NCBI RefSeq assembly: GCF_002205675.1
Contig: NZ_NISK01000001.1
Span: 119,054-183,053 of the forward strand
Direction of reading: 5' to 3'
DNA length: 64,000 nt
Origin: Sphingopyxis bauzanensis
GTDB lineage: Bacteria > Pseudomonadota > Alphaproteobacteria > Sphingomonadales > Sphingomonadaceae
Below are positions 29,222-38,863 of the stretch, piece by piece (position 1 is the stretch's first letter; each line of letters begins with the position of its first letter). The translations under genes were made by a program, and so were the position numbers. The notes beneath the pieces were generated by a model, which was given only the letters and a program-made list of their open reading frames with translations, was not told the origin of the DNA and made no database searches.

Positions 29222-29974
29222 ATGAATTTGTCGCGCAAGATCATCGTGGCCGGCTTACTCGCTAGCGTCGCCGCTTGTACCAAACCGCCGCCGCCGCCGC
29301 CGCCGCCCCCGCCTCCACCGGTGGTGATCGTGGTCCCCCCGCGGCCGCTGCCGCCGGGCAATGCCGCCGTCACCCAAATCCTGCCAGGCCGCGGCATCGA
29401 CGGGCGGTTCGTCACGGCGAACAGCAATGTCACTGGCGACCGCGCCTTCTGGCAGCTCAAGATCGGCCTGAACGTGGCCGCCATCGGTTGCCGTGGTCTC
29501 GAAGAAACGACACTGGTGTCGGCGTACAACAACATCATCAAGGCGCATGGCAAGATCATCCGCTCAACCGAGAAGAACGTTATCACCCAGCTCGGCAAGG
29601 AAAATAAGACCAACGGCACCGCCGCGCGCGACAAACTGTCGACCCAGCTGTTCAACTACTTCGCGCAGCCCCCCGCGCAGCGTGCCTTTTGCACGCGTGC
29701 CAACGAAATCGCGCAGCTGGTCTCTTCGACGCCGACCGCGCAGGTGGTCGAACAGGCGCCCGCACATCTGGCGCGGCTTGACGAGCCTTTCCATGATTTT
29801 TACGAGGCCTACGCCCGGTATCAGTATGATGTCGTCGCATGGGACGCCAAATATGCGCCCCCGCCGGCGATCATGACCGCCCCCGCACCGGTTACGCCCT
29901 TCGCTCCGACAACGACGACCGCCACGCCGCCGGGTGCAGCGCAGGGGCCGACCGCGCCGGTCGGGACCAACTGA
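29222..29974 (+). CDS. Proline-rich lipoprotein of unknown function
   Basis: A 250-aa protein with a lipoprotein signal (MNLSRKIIVAGLLASVAAC, lipobox SVAAC, Cys19) followed by a run of twelve prolines. The folded middle includes Cys residues in IGCRGLEE and RAFCTRANE, possibly a disulphide. The C-terminus is Pro/Ala/Thr-rich. It probably spans part of the periplasm from a membrane anchor. No family recognised. It lies 32 bp after the nitronate monooxygenase gene and 90 bp before ptsP. Confidence 0.75.
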   Translation: MNLSRKIIVAGLLASVAACTKPPPPPPPPPPPPVVIVVPPRPLPPGNAAVTQILPGRGIDGRFVTANSNVTGDRAFWQLKIGLNVAAIGCRGLEETTLVSAYNNIIKAHGKIIRSTEKNVITQLGKENKTNGTAARDKLSTQLFNYFAQPPAQRAFCTRANEIAQLVSSTPTAQVVEQAPAHLARLDEPFHDFYEAYARYQYDVVAWDAKYAPPPAIMTAPAPVTPFAPTTTTATPPGAAQGPTAPVGTN

Positions 29975-30064
29975 CGCCGGCTTGGCGACTGCCAAGAATA
30001 GTTTGTCCAGGATGGCGCGCGGGGGTCATGGCGCTCGGCGCATCCATCTGTTAGCAGGGGGCGA

Positions 30065-32362
30065 ATGACCAACGCTCCGCCTCCGCCATCCTCTGCCGCT
30101 CAGTCAGCGCGGACCATCCTGACCCGGTTGCACGAGGTCATGGCCTCGCGCGCGAACGCGCAGGGCAAGCTCAATCAGGTTGTCGGCATCATCGGCGAAT
30201 GCCTCGATAGCGAGGTCTGTTCGATCTATCTGCTCCGCGACGGCGCGCTCGAACTTTACGCGACGCGCGGGCTGAAGCAGGAAGCGGTGCACGTCACCCG
30301 CCTCGGGCTGGGCGAAGGCCTGGTCGGCATGATCGCCGATCAGATCGAAACACTCAACCTCGACGAGGCCGCGGCGCACCCCGACTTTTCATACCGCCCC
30401 GAAACCGGCGAAGAATTGTTTCATAGTTTCGCAGGGGTGCCGATCATCCGCCGCGAACGAGCGGTCGGTGTCCTCTGCGTCCAACATGCTGACCCACGCC
30501 GCTACGCCGATATCGAGATCGAGACGTTGCAAACCGTCGCAATGGTTCTCTCCGAACTAATCACCAACGCCGACCTGGTTGACACCGCCGCGCGCACCGA
30601 TGCCGCTGCTGCCGACCAGTCGGCGCAGCGGCTGAACGGGCAGAAATTGGTCGACGGCATGGGCGCCGGGGTCGCGGTCTTCCACCAGCCGCGTATCACT
30701 ATCGAACATACCGTCGCCGAAGATACCGAGGCCGAGCGTCACCGCGTCTATGCAGCGTTCGACAAGATGCGCGAACAGATCGACCGCATGGCAAGTCAGG
30801 CCGACTTCGGGGTCGGTGGCGAACATGATGAGGTCATCCAGACCTACAAGATGTTCGCCTATGATGAAGGCTGGTCGCGGCGGATCAATGAAGCGATCGA
30901 TAGCGGCCTGACCGCCGAGGCGGCGATCGAGCGCGTTCAGCAACGCACCCGGATGCGGATGCGCCAAATCGACGACGCGCTGCTGCGCGATCGCATGCAT
31001 GACCTGGAGGATCTGTCGAACCGGCTGATCCGCATCGTTTCGGGGCAGATGGGGACAGCGGCGCAGATGGGCCTGCGGCAGGATTCGATCCTGATCGCAC
31101 GCAACCTCGGCCCCGCCGAACTGCTTGAATATGACCGCCGCCGCCTCAAGGGCGTCGTGCTCGAAGAAGGCTCGCTCACCGCGCATGTCATTATCGTTGC
31201 GCGCGCCATGGGCGTTCCCGTAATCGGCCGCGTCAGCGACGTGCGTGCTTCGATCCGCGAAGGCGATTTGCTGCTGCTCGATGCCGCGGCGGGCGCGCTG
31301 CATGTCCGCCCGACGCAGGCGGTGCAGGATGCGTTCGACGCCAAGTTGGTAATTTCGCAAAAGCGCCGCGCCAACCTCGCCTCGCTGCGCGACCTGCCCG
31401 CGATCACCAAGGATGGCGTGCCGATCGAACTGATGATCAACGCGGGTTTGCGTGAGGACGTCGCTGCGCTCGACCTGACCGGCGCATGTGGTATCGGGCT
31501 GTTCCGCACCGAGTTTCAATTTCTGGTATCGGCGACATTGCCGTCGCGCGACCGCCAGCAACGGCTCTATCGCGACGTGCTCGACGCCGCAGGCGATCGC
31601 CCGGTGATCTTTCGCACCGTCGACATCGGCGGTGACAAGGCGCTGCCCTATATGAATGTCGAGGGCAGCGCGCTGGAGGAAAATCCGGCCATGGGCTGGC
31701 GCGCCCTGCGGCTGGCGCTCGAGCGCGAAGGGCTGCTCAAGGTTCAGGCGCGCGCGCTGATGGAGGCCGCCGCCGGACGCACGCTCAACGTCATGTTCCC
31801 GATGGTGTCTGAACCCTGGGAATATGAGGCCGCGCGCAATCTGTTCGTCGGGCAGCGGGCGTGGCTGGCGCAGCATAACAAAAAGCTGCCGGTAGCGATC
31901 CGCTATGGCGCGATGCTCGAAGTGCCGGGGCTGCTCGAAACGCTCGACCTAATGCTACCGCATCTCGATTTCCTGTCGGTCGGCACCAATGACCTCACCC
32001 AGTTCCTGTTCGCCGCCGACCGCGCCCATCCGCGCCTCGCCGAGCGATATGACTGGCTGTCGCCGATCGTCATGCGCTATCTGGCGCGCGTCGTGCGGAC
32101 GGTGGTGGGATCCAAAGTCGCGCTGGGCGTTTGCGGCGAGATGGGTGGGCGGCCATTGGAAGCGATGGCGCTGCTCGGCGTCGGCATCGAACGCCTGTCG
32201 ATCACCCCCGCCGGGGTCGGCCCCGTCAAAGCGATGATCCGCTCACTCGACCTCGCCGCGCTGCGCGCCGACATGCCGAAAATTCTGGCCCAACCATCAT
32301 CCAACCCGCGCGGCCAGTATCAGGCATGGGCGGAGGCGCATCGGGTTGATTTGGGGGATTGA
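30065..32362 (+). CDS. ptsP: Nitrogen-PTS enzyme I (PEP-protein phosphotransferase)
   Basis: A 765-aa enzyme I-Ntr. The N-terminal GAF domain (about 15-165) is followed by the PTS EI N-terminal domain, with phospho-accepting His in EGSLTAHVIIVARAMGVPV, and the PEP-binding TIM barrel with FRTEFQFL, RTVDIGGDKALPY, SVGTNDLTQFLFAADR and the catalytic Cys in GVCGEMGG. It starts the PTS-Ntr phosphorelay that senses nitrogen status, which fits the neighbouring glutamate synthase and aspartokinase genes functionally. Length is standard. Confidence 0.96.
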   Translation: MTNAPPPPSSAAQSARTILTRLHEVMASRANAQGKLNQVVGIIGECLDSEVCSIYLLRDGALELYATRGLKQEAVHVTRLGLGEGLVGMIADQIETLNLDEAAAHPDFSYRPETGEELFHSFAGVPIIRRERAVGVLCVQHADPRRYADIEIETLQTVAMVLSELITNADLVDTAARTDAAAADQSAQRLNGQKLVDGMGAGVAVFHQPRITIEHTVAEDTEAERHRVYAAFDKMREQIDRMASQADFGVGGEHDEVIQTYKMFAYDEGWSRRINEAIDSGLTAEAAIERVQQRTRMRMRQIDDALLRDRMHDLEDLSNRLIRIVSGQMGTAAQMGLRQDSILIARNLGPAELLEYDRRRLKGVVLEEGSLTAHVIIVARAMGVPVIGRVSDVRASIREGDLLLLDAAAGALHVRPTQAVQDAFDAKLVISQKRRANLASLRDLPAITKDGVPIELMINAGLREDVAALDLTGACGIGLFRTEFQFLVSATLPSRDRQQRLYRDVLDAAGDRPVIFRTVDIGGDKALPYMNVEGSALEENPAMGWRALRLALEREGLLKVQARALMEAAAGRTLNVMFPMVSEPWEYEAARNLFVGQRAWLAQHNKKLPVAIRYGAMLEVPGLLETLDLMLPHLDFLSVGTNDLTQFLFAADRAHPRLAERYDWLSPIVMRYLARVVRTVVGSKVALGVCGEMGGRPLEAMALLGVGIERLSITPAGVGPVKAMIRSLDLAALRADMPKILAQPSSNPRGQYQAWAEAHRVDLGD

Positions 32363-32369
32363 ACCACAG

Positions 32370-34091
32370 GTGAGCGCTCCGCAGGACAGAGCAGGCTGGC
32401 CGGGCATTCGTGCACTGCTCGCGACGTTGATAATCCTTTTGGGACTAATCGTCGTAGGATCCGCGATCACCGGCGCCAATCACGGCTCGGGCCTCAGTCA
32501 ATTTTTTTGGCAGCGGCAGGACTGGCCTATGCTTCTCGTCTTGCTGGCAGGCCTGTTGCAGCTGCGCCGAACGAATACCGGCACGAGAGTAGCGCTCTTC
32601 AACGCACAAATTGCGCCTTGGATGATCTGGCTCGCTGCTTTCATTATCGCCCTGCTCACCTGGAGCGGGCACTACTGGCTAATGGCTGGCTATGACCTCA
32701 GCCGCGACGAACAGATGGTGCTTTTCGATGCAGCGATCATCGCACAGGGCGATGGATTCGCGCGCCTTCCCCACGACTGGAGCGCCGTCGGATCGGCGCT
32801 CAGTCGCGTTTTCATTCTGCCGGGAATAGCCGACAATGCGTGGGTGTCCGCCTATCTGCCCGGAAATGCGGCGCTGCATGCGATCGGAGCAGCGCTGGGC
32901 GACACGCGTTTGGCCGCTCCCATCCTTGCAGGATTAGCAATCGTTGCACTGTGGGATTGCGCACGCCGTCTTTGGCCCGATGATACCGCACCCCAAGCAA
33001 TCGCGCTCTTGTGCCTGCTGCTATCGGCGCAGTTCCTTGTCACCGCGACGACCAGCTATGCGATGACGGCCCACCTCTCCCTCAACCTTGTCTGGCTTAC
33101 GCTGTTCCTCCGCGGGCGGTGGTGGTGCTACGCGCTGTTGTTGCCTATCGGGTTTGTCGCGACCGGCTTGCACCAACCGATTTTCCATCCCCTGTTCGTC
33201 GCCCCATTTCTCTGGCTTCTCGTCGAGAGACGCGGATGGCGACTCCTCGCTTTCCTGACCATCGGTTATGCGGCCGTCGGACTTTTCTGGTTGGGCTGGC
33301 CAGCAATGGTCATCGCGGCAACGGGCAGTGCTTCCCATCAGACTGCGGTCGAGGGCGCTAGCTATCTGACCCGCCTGATCGACACGCTTGGCGGTTGGTC
33401 GCCGTCGGGCGTCTGGGTGATGGCGCTCAACTTGTTGCGTTTTGCAGCGTGGCAGCACTTGCTGCTGCTTCCTTTGGTCACGGTCGGCGTCGTGACGAGT
33501 TGGCGCAGCAGCGGGCTTGTCCGCGCACTGGCGCTGGCACCGCTTATCACGATCGCGGTGATGCTGATCTTGCTTCCCTACCAAGGGCATGGTTGGGGGT
33601 ACCGCTATTTGCACGGGCTGATCGGCAATCTTTGTCTGCTTGCAGGCTTCGGCTGGCTCGCACTGCGCGAACGCGGAATCGACCGGTGGCGTGTCGTCGC
33701 CTTATCAAGCGCCGCAAGCCTGATTGGACTGGCGTGGCTGGGCGGAAATGCCCACCGCATGGTCGTACCCTATGCAACGATAGATCGCGCGATTGCCGCA
33801 AGCCGTGCCGATTATGTTCTGATCGACGACACGACCGCACCTTTTGCACAGGATCTGGTCTATAACCCACCCTATCTGGAACGCCGCCCGATACGGCTGG
33901 CTGCGTCAGCCGTTTCTCAGCTGCGCTGGCCGCAGTCATTATGCACCGGGAAGCGCGTGGCGATCGTTGACCAAAAAGCCCTTGCATCGATAAACCGGCT
34001 GTTCAAAACGGCGCAGCCAATCGGCGCCAGCCCCGCGCTTCAAAAGGCGCGCGCGCGGCTTTTGGCATCGGGTTGCACGGTGATTCAATGA
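32370..34091 (+). CDS. Polytopic GT-C-like membrane protein
   Basis: A protein of about 573 aa with 11-12 hydrophobic segments. An acidic pair in the first large periplasmic loop (YDLSRDEQMVLFD, about residue 110) resembles the catalytic Asp/Glu of lipid-linked-sugar GT-C glycosyltransferases such as family 39/83 enzymes. The start is uncertain: GTG 32370 is used, TTG 32346 also possible. Its stop overlaps the ATG of the next glycosyltransferase (ATGA), so the two are coupled. Substrate unknown; a polyprenyl-phosphate sugar donor is the usual choice for this fold. Confidence 0.65.
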   Translation: MSAPQDRAGWPGIRALLATLIILLGLIVVGSAITGANHGSGLSQFFWQRQDWPMLLVLLAGLLQLRRTNTGTRVALFNAQIAPWMIWLAAFIIALLTWSGHYWLMAGYDLSRDEQMVLFDAAIIAQGDGFARLPHDWSAVGSALSRVFILPGIADNAWVSAYLPGNAALHAIGAALGDTRLAAPILAGLAIVALWDCARRLWPDDTAPQAIALLCLLLSAQFLVTATTSYAMTAHLSLNLVWLTLFLRGRWWCYALLLPIGFVATGLHQPIFHPLFVAPFLWLLVERRGWRLLAFLTIGYAAVGLFWLGWPAMVIAATGSASHQTAVEGASYLTRLIDTLGGWSPSGVWVMALNLLRFAAWQHLLLLPLVTVGVVTSWRSSGLVRALALAPLITIAVMLILLPYQGHGWGYRYLHGLIGNLCLLAGFGWLALRERGIDRWRVVALSSAASLIGLAWLGGNAHRMVVPYATIDRAIAASRADYVLIDDTTAPFAQDLVYNPPYLERRPIRLAASAVSQLRWPQSLCTGKRVAIVDQKALASINRLFKTAQPIGASPALQKARARLLASGCTVIQ

Positions 34092-35239
34092 AAATTGCCA
34101 TTGTGTACGACTGCATCTTTCCATGGACGATCGGCGGAGCTGAACGCTGGTACCGCAACCTTGCCGAACGGCTCGCGGCAGCAGGACATGACGTCACCTA
34201 TCTGACGCTTCGCCAGTGGGATGCTACCGACCCGCCGCAGATTCCCGGCGTTGAAGTCATTGCCGTTGGCCCGCGGCTTGCGCTCTACTCCGAGGGGAAG
34301 CGGCGCATCTCACCGCCTGTACGTTTTGGATGGGGCGTATTTCTCCACCTGTTGCGACACGGCGCCCGATATGACCGTGTACATCTCGCTTCCTTTCCCT
34401 TCTTTTCGCTACTGGCCATCGGCCTGTTATTGCCCGTTGCCCGCTATCGCATTGCAGTCGACTGGCATGAGGTATGGACCTCCGAATATTGGCGCGCCTA
34501 TCTCGGTCCGCTTGGTAAGATCGGCGTCTTGGTGCAACGCCTCTGCGCACGAATCCCGCAAAAGCCTTACGCGTTTTCCCGCCTGCACGCCGCGCGAGCG
34601 CGGGATCTGGGATGCCGCGAACCCGTGACGATCCTGACCGGGGAATTCGCCGGCAGCGCAAGCGCGGGGTTCGACGCCGCCGACCCGCCGGTCTTTGTCT
34701 ATGCTGGTCGGCTGATTCCAGAAAAGCGGGTATCGTTGCTCATTGATGCTTTCGCGCTTCTTAGGAAACGAAAACCGGATGCGCGATTGACCATCTTTGG
34801 ACGCGGTCCAGAAGAAGAAGCGATCGGAGCGCAGATCGCGCTGCTCGGCCTAGATCACGCCGCGCGGCTTGCCGGCTTTGTCGCCGAGGCCGACATCGAA
34901 GAGGCAATGGCGCGCGCAGTCGCAATCGTCCAACCATCGGAACGCGAGGGCTATGGAATGGTGGTCGTCGAAGCCGCGTCACGCGGCGTCCCCGTCGTCG
35001 TTGTCGACGCGCCCGACAACGCCACGGTCGAACTCGTGGATGCAGGCCGCAACGGCTTCATCGCCGACAACGCCAATCCCACAGCCCTAGCCGATGCGAT
35101 GAACGCTGTGCTGACAGCGGGTGCGCCTCTGCGTGCGCGAACGCGGGACTGGTTTGCCGACAATCAAACGCGCCTGTCAATCGACCACAGCCTTTCGGTG
35201 ATCCTGGCAGATATGGAAGCCGAAAAAGATAGGATTTAA
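34088..35239 (+). CDS. Glycosyltransferase family 4 protein
   Basis: A 383-aa GT-B fold glycosyltransferase. The N-terminal acceptor domain opens with KIAIVYDCIFPWTIGGAERW; the C-terminal nucleotide-sugar domain has YAGRLIPEKRVSLLIDAF, FGRGPEEEAI and the E-x7-E motif in SEREGYGMVVVEAASRGVP. The retaining mechanism is predicted from the family. It overlaps the GT-C-like gene by four bases and is followed 59 bp later by a methyltransferase gene, suggesting a three-gene glycan unit. Confidence 0.9.
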   Translation: MKIAIVYDCIFPWTIGGAERWYRNLAERLAAAGHDVTYLTLRQWDATDPPQIPGVEVIAVGPRLALYSEGKRRISPPVRFGWGVFLHLLRHGARYDRVHLASFPFFSLLAIGLLLPVARYRIAVDWHEVWTSEYWRAYLGPLGKIGVLVQRLCARIPQKPYAFSRLHAARARDLGCREPVTILTGEFAGSASAGFDAADPPVFVYAGRLIPEKRVSLLIDAFALLRKRKPDARLTIFGRGPEEEAIGAQIALLGLDHAARLAGFVAEADIEEAMARAVAIVQPSEREGYGMVVVEAASRGVPVVVVDAPDNATVELVDAGRNGFIADNANPTALADAMNAVLTAGAPLRARTRDWFADNQTRLSIDHSLSVILADMEAEKDRI

Positions 35240-35298
35240 CCCGCTATTAACCACAACGTCACACAAGCAAACTTTCTTTGCCTGCGTGGAAAAGCAAC

Positions 35299-36189
35299 AT
35301 GACCAATCGCCATACTATTGCCGATGTCAGGCGCTGCCCTCTGGATAACGGACAGCCATGCGACTTTACTTCACTCGGCTCGTTCATCGACAAGAGCGGG
35401 AAGGTTGGCGAAGTCAGCGTCATCCGCTGCACGCGTTGCGGCATTGGTGTCTCGTTGCCACCCCTGCCAGACGTTGCCTTCCTCTACGATGGCCGCGAAA
35501 GTCAGGATTTTCAACCCGACGCGCGCGGCCTTTCACACCGGATCAAGGATATCGCCTTTCGGCGACAGGCGCGCGCACTGCTGCGGCAGCTAGCGCACCG
35601 ACCCAAGGCGGCTCTCGATTTCGGATGCGGCAGCGGCCAGTTCACTCGTTGCCTCGACGACCTTCTTCCCTGCGCAACGGTCACTGGCACCGATTTCCAT
35701 TCAGAACCGCCTGCCGAACTCGCCGGTCGAGACTACTTCCCAATCGCTACGGCCTCTGTACATGCCGACGCTTTCGACCTTGTAACCGCCTTTCACGTGC
35801 TGGAGCATGACGATGATCCGGAGAGCCTGCTGAACCGCATCGCCGCGCTGGCGGCGCCGGGGGGTACGCTGGTGATTGAGGTACCGAACATCGATTGCAT
35901 GTGGACGCGCCTTCTCGGCCAGGCATGGGACGCTTGGTATCTCCCCTTCCATCGCATTCATTTCTCGCGTCCCGCGTTGCGTGCGCTGATCGACAACGCA
36001 GGACTAACGATCGAACAGGATATCGATATTTGCGTACCGACGATGGGCCGCAGTCTTGCCAACGCCTTTGGGCGACCCAACAGCCTGCCCTTCCTGTTAG
36101 CGGGTATCGCGCTGCACCCGCTGCAGTGGCTGGGCGAGGCTCTGAGCGGCAAACCCTCGGCGATCCGGATCATCGCACGCAAGAATTGA
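35299..36189 (+). CDS. SAM methyltransferase with zinc-like Cys motif
   Basis: A 296-aa protein. The N-terminal part has Cys residues in RRCPLDNGQPC and RCTRCGIGVSL, suggesting a small metal site as in other sugar/O-antigen cluster methyltransferases. The SAM domain has LDFGCGSGQFTRCLDDL (motif I), FHVLEHDDDPE and GGTLVIEVPNID. The pattern matches class I methyltransferases of the glycan C-methyl or O-methyl type. ATG 35299 was preferred over a TTG seven codons upstream. It converges on the opposite methyltransferase gene. Confidence 0.82.
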   Translation: MTNRHTIADVRRCPLDNGQPCDFTSLGSFIDKSGKVGEVSVIRCTRCGIGVSLPPLPDVAFLYDGRESQDFQPDARGLSHRIKDIAFRRQARALLRQLAHRPKAALDFGCGSGQFTRCLDDLLPCATVTGTDFHSEPPAELAGRDYFPIATASVHADAFDLVTAFHVLEHDDDPESLLNRIAALAAPGGTLVIEVPNIDCMWTRLLGQAWDAWYLPFHRIHFSRPALRALIDNAGLTIEQDIDICVPTMGRSLANAFGRPNSLPFLLAGIALHPLQWLGEALSGKPSAIRIIARKN

Positions 36190-36241
36190 CCGCCAGACCT
36201 TCGCCGGGCGGCTGGTCACCAGAATATCAGCGGTTCTTCCA

Positions 36242-37096
36242 TTAGCCCTGCACTCGTTGTCTATGGCCGGTGACGAGCAAGCAGGACGGCGGTACATCAA
36301 CGGTGTCGGGACGCACGCCCATCGCGATCGCCTTGGCGAGGGCGACAGCGATCGGGCGCGGCATCGCCATATGATTTTGCAGGTCACGCAGTTTCAGCCG
36401 ACGCTGGATTTCAATCGGGCGGCTACGCCCACCGGTGAGGCTATGGAGGAGGCCGCCGGTCATCCGCGAAAGCGTTTCCCATCGCCGAGTCTCGCCGCGG
36501 TCGAGATAGCCCTCGATGCTGTCGACGGCCAAACCGTTGCGCTCGCAGATATCATGCCAGTCCGTTTCCGACAGATAATGGAAATGGGCAAGCCGCTTGT
36601 CGAGTTCGGCGAGATAGGCCTCGTGCGATGCCCCGGGAACGATGCTGCCCGACAGATTGGCTCGAAAACCCGGACCAGGGACAGTGAACCAGAATTGCCC
36701 ACCCGGTTTCAGCAAACGACCGACTTCAGCGATCACGCCTTCGAGATCAGGGATATGTTCAAGCACCGAATTTGAGATGACATAGTCGAAGCTCGCGTCC
36801 GGCTCGGGAATCGCCTGTGCCGGCACGGTATGGATGCGTTCGTAGAAGTCATATTGCGCCGCCGCTGTGGTTTCGAGCGGATCGATATCGACGCCGACAA
36901 GGCGCGGCACGACCCCCGCTTCGCGGAACAAGATATCGGTCAAGATCCCGTCGCCGCAACCGAGGTCGAGACCGAGGCCGTCGGGCGCGATCGCGTCGGC
37001 AAAACGCTGGATTTCAATGCTACGCAAAAAGGCGGTCGCGGGCTGCGCTGGGTAACGCGCGACGAATTCGGTCAGAAGATCGGAAGGGATCGACAT
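36242..37096 (-). CDS. Class I SAM methyltransferase
   Basis: A 284-aa methyltransferase. Motif I is LDLGCGDGILTDILFREAG, the acidic post-I residue is in LVGVDIDP, and SNSVLEHIPDLEGVI with GGQFWFTVPGPGF completes the fold. The C-terminal part is rich in Arg and has no membrane segment. It is the last gene of the minus-strand set GT2, GtrA, methyltransferase, ten bases after the GtrA stop. Substrate is probably a glycan or lipid-linked sugar by context. Confidence 0.85.
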   Translation of the reverse strand: MSIPSDLLTEFVARYPAQPATAFLRSIEIQRFADAIAPDGLGLDLGCGDGILTDILFREAGVVPRLVGVDIDPLETTAAAQYDFYERIHTVPAQAIPEPDASFDYVISNSVLEHIPDLEGVIAEVGRLLKPGGQFWFTVPGPGFRANLSGSIVPGASHEAYLAELDKRLAHFHYLSETDWHDICERNGLAVDSIEGYLDRGETRRWETLSRMTGGLLHSLTGGRSRPIEIQRRLKLRDLQNHMAMPRPIAVALAKAIAMGVRPDTVDVPPSCLLVTGHRQRVQG

Positions 37097-37106
37097 ATTT
37101 AGCCTT

Positions 37107-37502
37107 TCACAACGAAGATTTGACGCGCGAGCGCGGCGCAATCGCCCACCCGCTCGTAAAGAAGTTCCAAACGAAGAGCAGCCCGGTCACGACCGGTGCG
37201 GCAAACAGCATAGGCATCGCCCCCCAATCATGGACGAGCAGGAAGAGCAGCCAGGCGATCGGCGTATTTACGATGAGTACAGCGGAATAGCGTGCAAACG
37301 CCCGCCAGCCGGGTTCGGTCGCAAAGGTCAGCATGCAATGCAGCGCATAGGAAAGCGGGATCATCACCGCCGCGCTTATCAAAACCGCGGCACCATAATG
37401 AACGCCGGTCCAATCGAGTCCGATGAGCAGCGCATTATTGAACACGATGCAAAAAAGGCTGACCGCAACATAGCGAGGTCCATGTTGCAGGCGAATATTC
37501 AC
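37107..37502 (-). CDS. GtrA family membrane protein
   Basis: A 131-aa protein with four hydrophobic segments, the whole length of a GtrA domain. GtrA proteins are thought to help translocate or present polyprenyl-linked sugars in O-antigen glucosylation-type systems. The GTG start overlaps the stop of the GT2 gene (GTGA), so they are coupled, and the partner GT2 is of the GtrB kind. Together they look like the classic donor-charging and flipping pair. Confidence 0.85.
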   Translation of the reverse strand: MNIRLQHGPRYVAVSLFCIVFNNALLIGLDWTGVHYGAAVLISAAVMIPLSYALHCMLTFATEPGWRAFARYSAVLIVNTPIAWLLFLLVHDWGAMPMLFAAPVVTGLLFVWNFFTSGWAIAPRSRVKSSL

Positions 37503-38725
37503 CGCTCCGCGCCGTCGGGCGTCAGCGCCGCACGGTGACCATTGATGATCGCAAGCAGGAAGCCGCCAAGGATCGTCTGGATCGCGACCGTCGCTCCTGT
37601 CAGCGCCACCACCGTCGGCAGCACCGTTGCAAGAGCGGCAAAACCTGTTTGCGACCAGTAATAGATCACCACAGCAACGCCGACCGTCGAACCGAGCAGC
37701 AGCAGAACTCCGGCGATCAGCATGGTTTCAAGCGTCAGATAGTCGGCATAGCGGCGGATCAGCGGGCGAAGCGTGCGATAGCCCCGATTGACGCCGTGAA
37801 AATGCGTCGCGAGCGCCATGATCGCGGCAAGATGGCCAACGCTGACCAAGAAACCAGCAGCAATCGTCCAACTCGCCCCGATCAGCGGCTCCCCGCCAGC
37901 CACGCCGATCAGATGTGCCAGAGCGATGAGGAGGATCAGCGCGCCGCTGCCCATCGCCAGCATCGCCGGCACGCCGAAAACCCAAGTCGGCGACAGCATC
38001 AGCAGGTAGCGCAAATGCCGCCAACCGTCGCGCCACGGACGCAGATGCGGCGCGCGGTCGCGCAGATCCACGGACAGGGTCGCCGGAACCTGAGCGACTT
38101 TCATCTTCTTGAGCGAAGCCTTGATCACCATCTCGCTCGCAAACTCCATGCCCTCACCTGCAAGGCCGAGTTGAGAAAAGGCGTCACGACTGATCGCGCG
38201 CAGACCGCAATGTGCGTCATTGATGCCCGAACGAAAGAACAGGTTCAGAATGCCCGTCAGCAGAGGATTGCCGATGTGACGATTCTTCCAAGGCATCGCG
38301 CCAGGGGCAATCCCGCCGTCGAACCGCGATCCCATGCACAGGTCATGCTTTTCGATCAGCTTGCCGATCATGGCGACGCCTTCGGTGAAATTATAGCTGC
38401 CGTCGCAATCACCCATCAGGATATAATCGCCAAATGCAGCCTCGCAGCCCCCGATGAGTGCTGCGCCATAACCGCGCCGCGCGATCGCGACGACGCGCGC
38501 TCCGAGTGACTCTGCTAGCGCCTGACTCCCATCTGTCGAGCCATTATCGGCGATGACAATCTCGCCTTCCAGTCCAAAATTTTCTTTGATCTGATCCAAT
38601 GCATGGCGGGCGTTGGCGATGCAATGCGGCAGACTGATCGTTTCGTTGAGGCAAGGCATGACGATTGTCACACCGAGCGAATACGCACGATCGATAGTCA
38701 GCACTTCAGCCCGCTGTTGATACAT
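37499..38725 (-). CDS. Glycosyltransferase family 2 (GtrB/DPM1-like) with membrane tail
   Basis: A 408-aa protein. The N-terminal GT2 catalytic domain has VTIVMPCLNETISL, IADNGSTDGSQALA, the DxD metal site in MGDCDGSYNF, and a GLRAISRDAF acceptor segment. From about residue 230 four hydrophobic helices follow. Such enzymes transfer a sugar from a nucleotide donor to polyprenyl phosphate. The ATG at 38725 is preceded by GGGGA. The lipid-linked product could feed the GT-C-like enzyme encoded 3.4 kb away on the other strand. Confidence 0.9.
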   Translation of the reverse strand: MYQQRAEVLTIDRAYSLGVTIVMPCLNETISLPHCIANARHALDQIKENFGLEGEIVIADNGSTDGSQALAESLGARVVAIARRGYGAALIGGCEAAFGDYILMGDCDGSYNFTEGVAMIGKLIEKHDLCMGSRFDGGIAPGAMPWKNRHIGNPLLTGILNLFFRSGINDAHCGLRAISRDAFSQLGLAGEGMEFASEMVIKASLKKMKVAQVPATLSVDLRDRAPHLRPWRDGWRHLRYLLMLSPTWVFGVPAMLAMGSGALILLIALAHLIGVAGGEPLIGASWTIAAGFLVSVGHLAAIMALATHFHGVNRGYRTLRPLIRRYADYLTLETMLIAGVLLLLGSTVGVAVVIYYWSQTGFAALATVLPTVVALTGATVAIQTILGGFLLAIINGHRAALTPDGAER

Positions 38726-38863
38726 AAAGATCCCCACAATGCCCGCACTGTTGGCCTAACCGGATGTGGTTAACACGGTCCTAATTCGGATTGACGCGCG
38801 GGGTAATTGTGTTCGCCAAGATGTTTATGGTATGTTCTTTTCATTGGAATAGGGAGAACAAGG

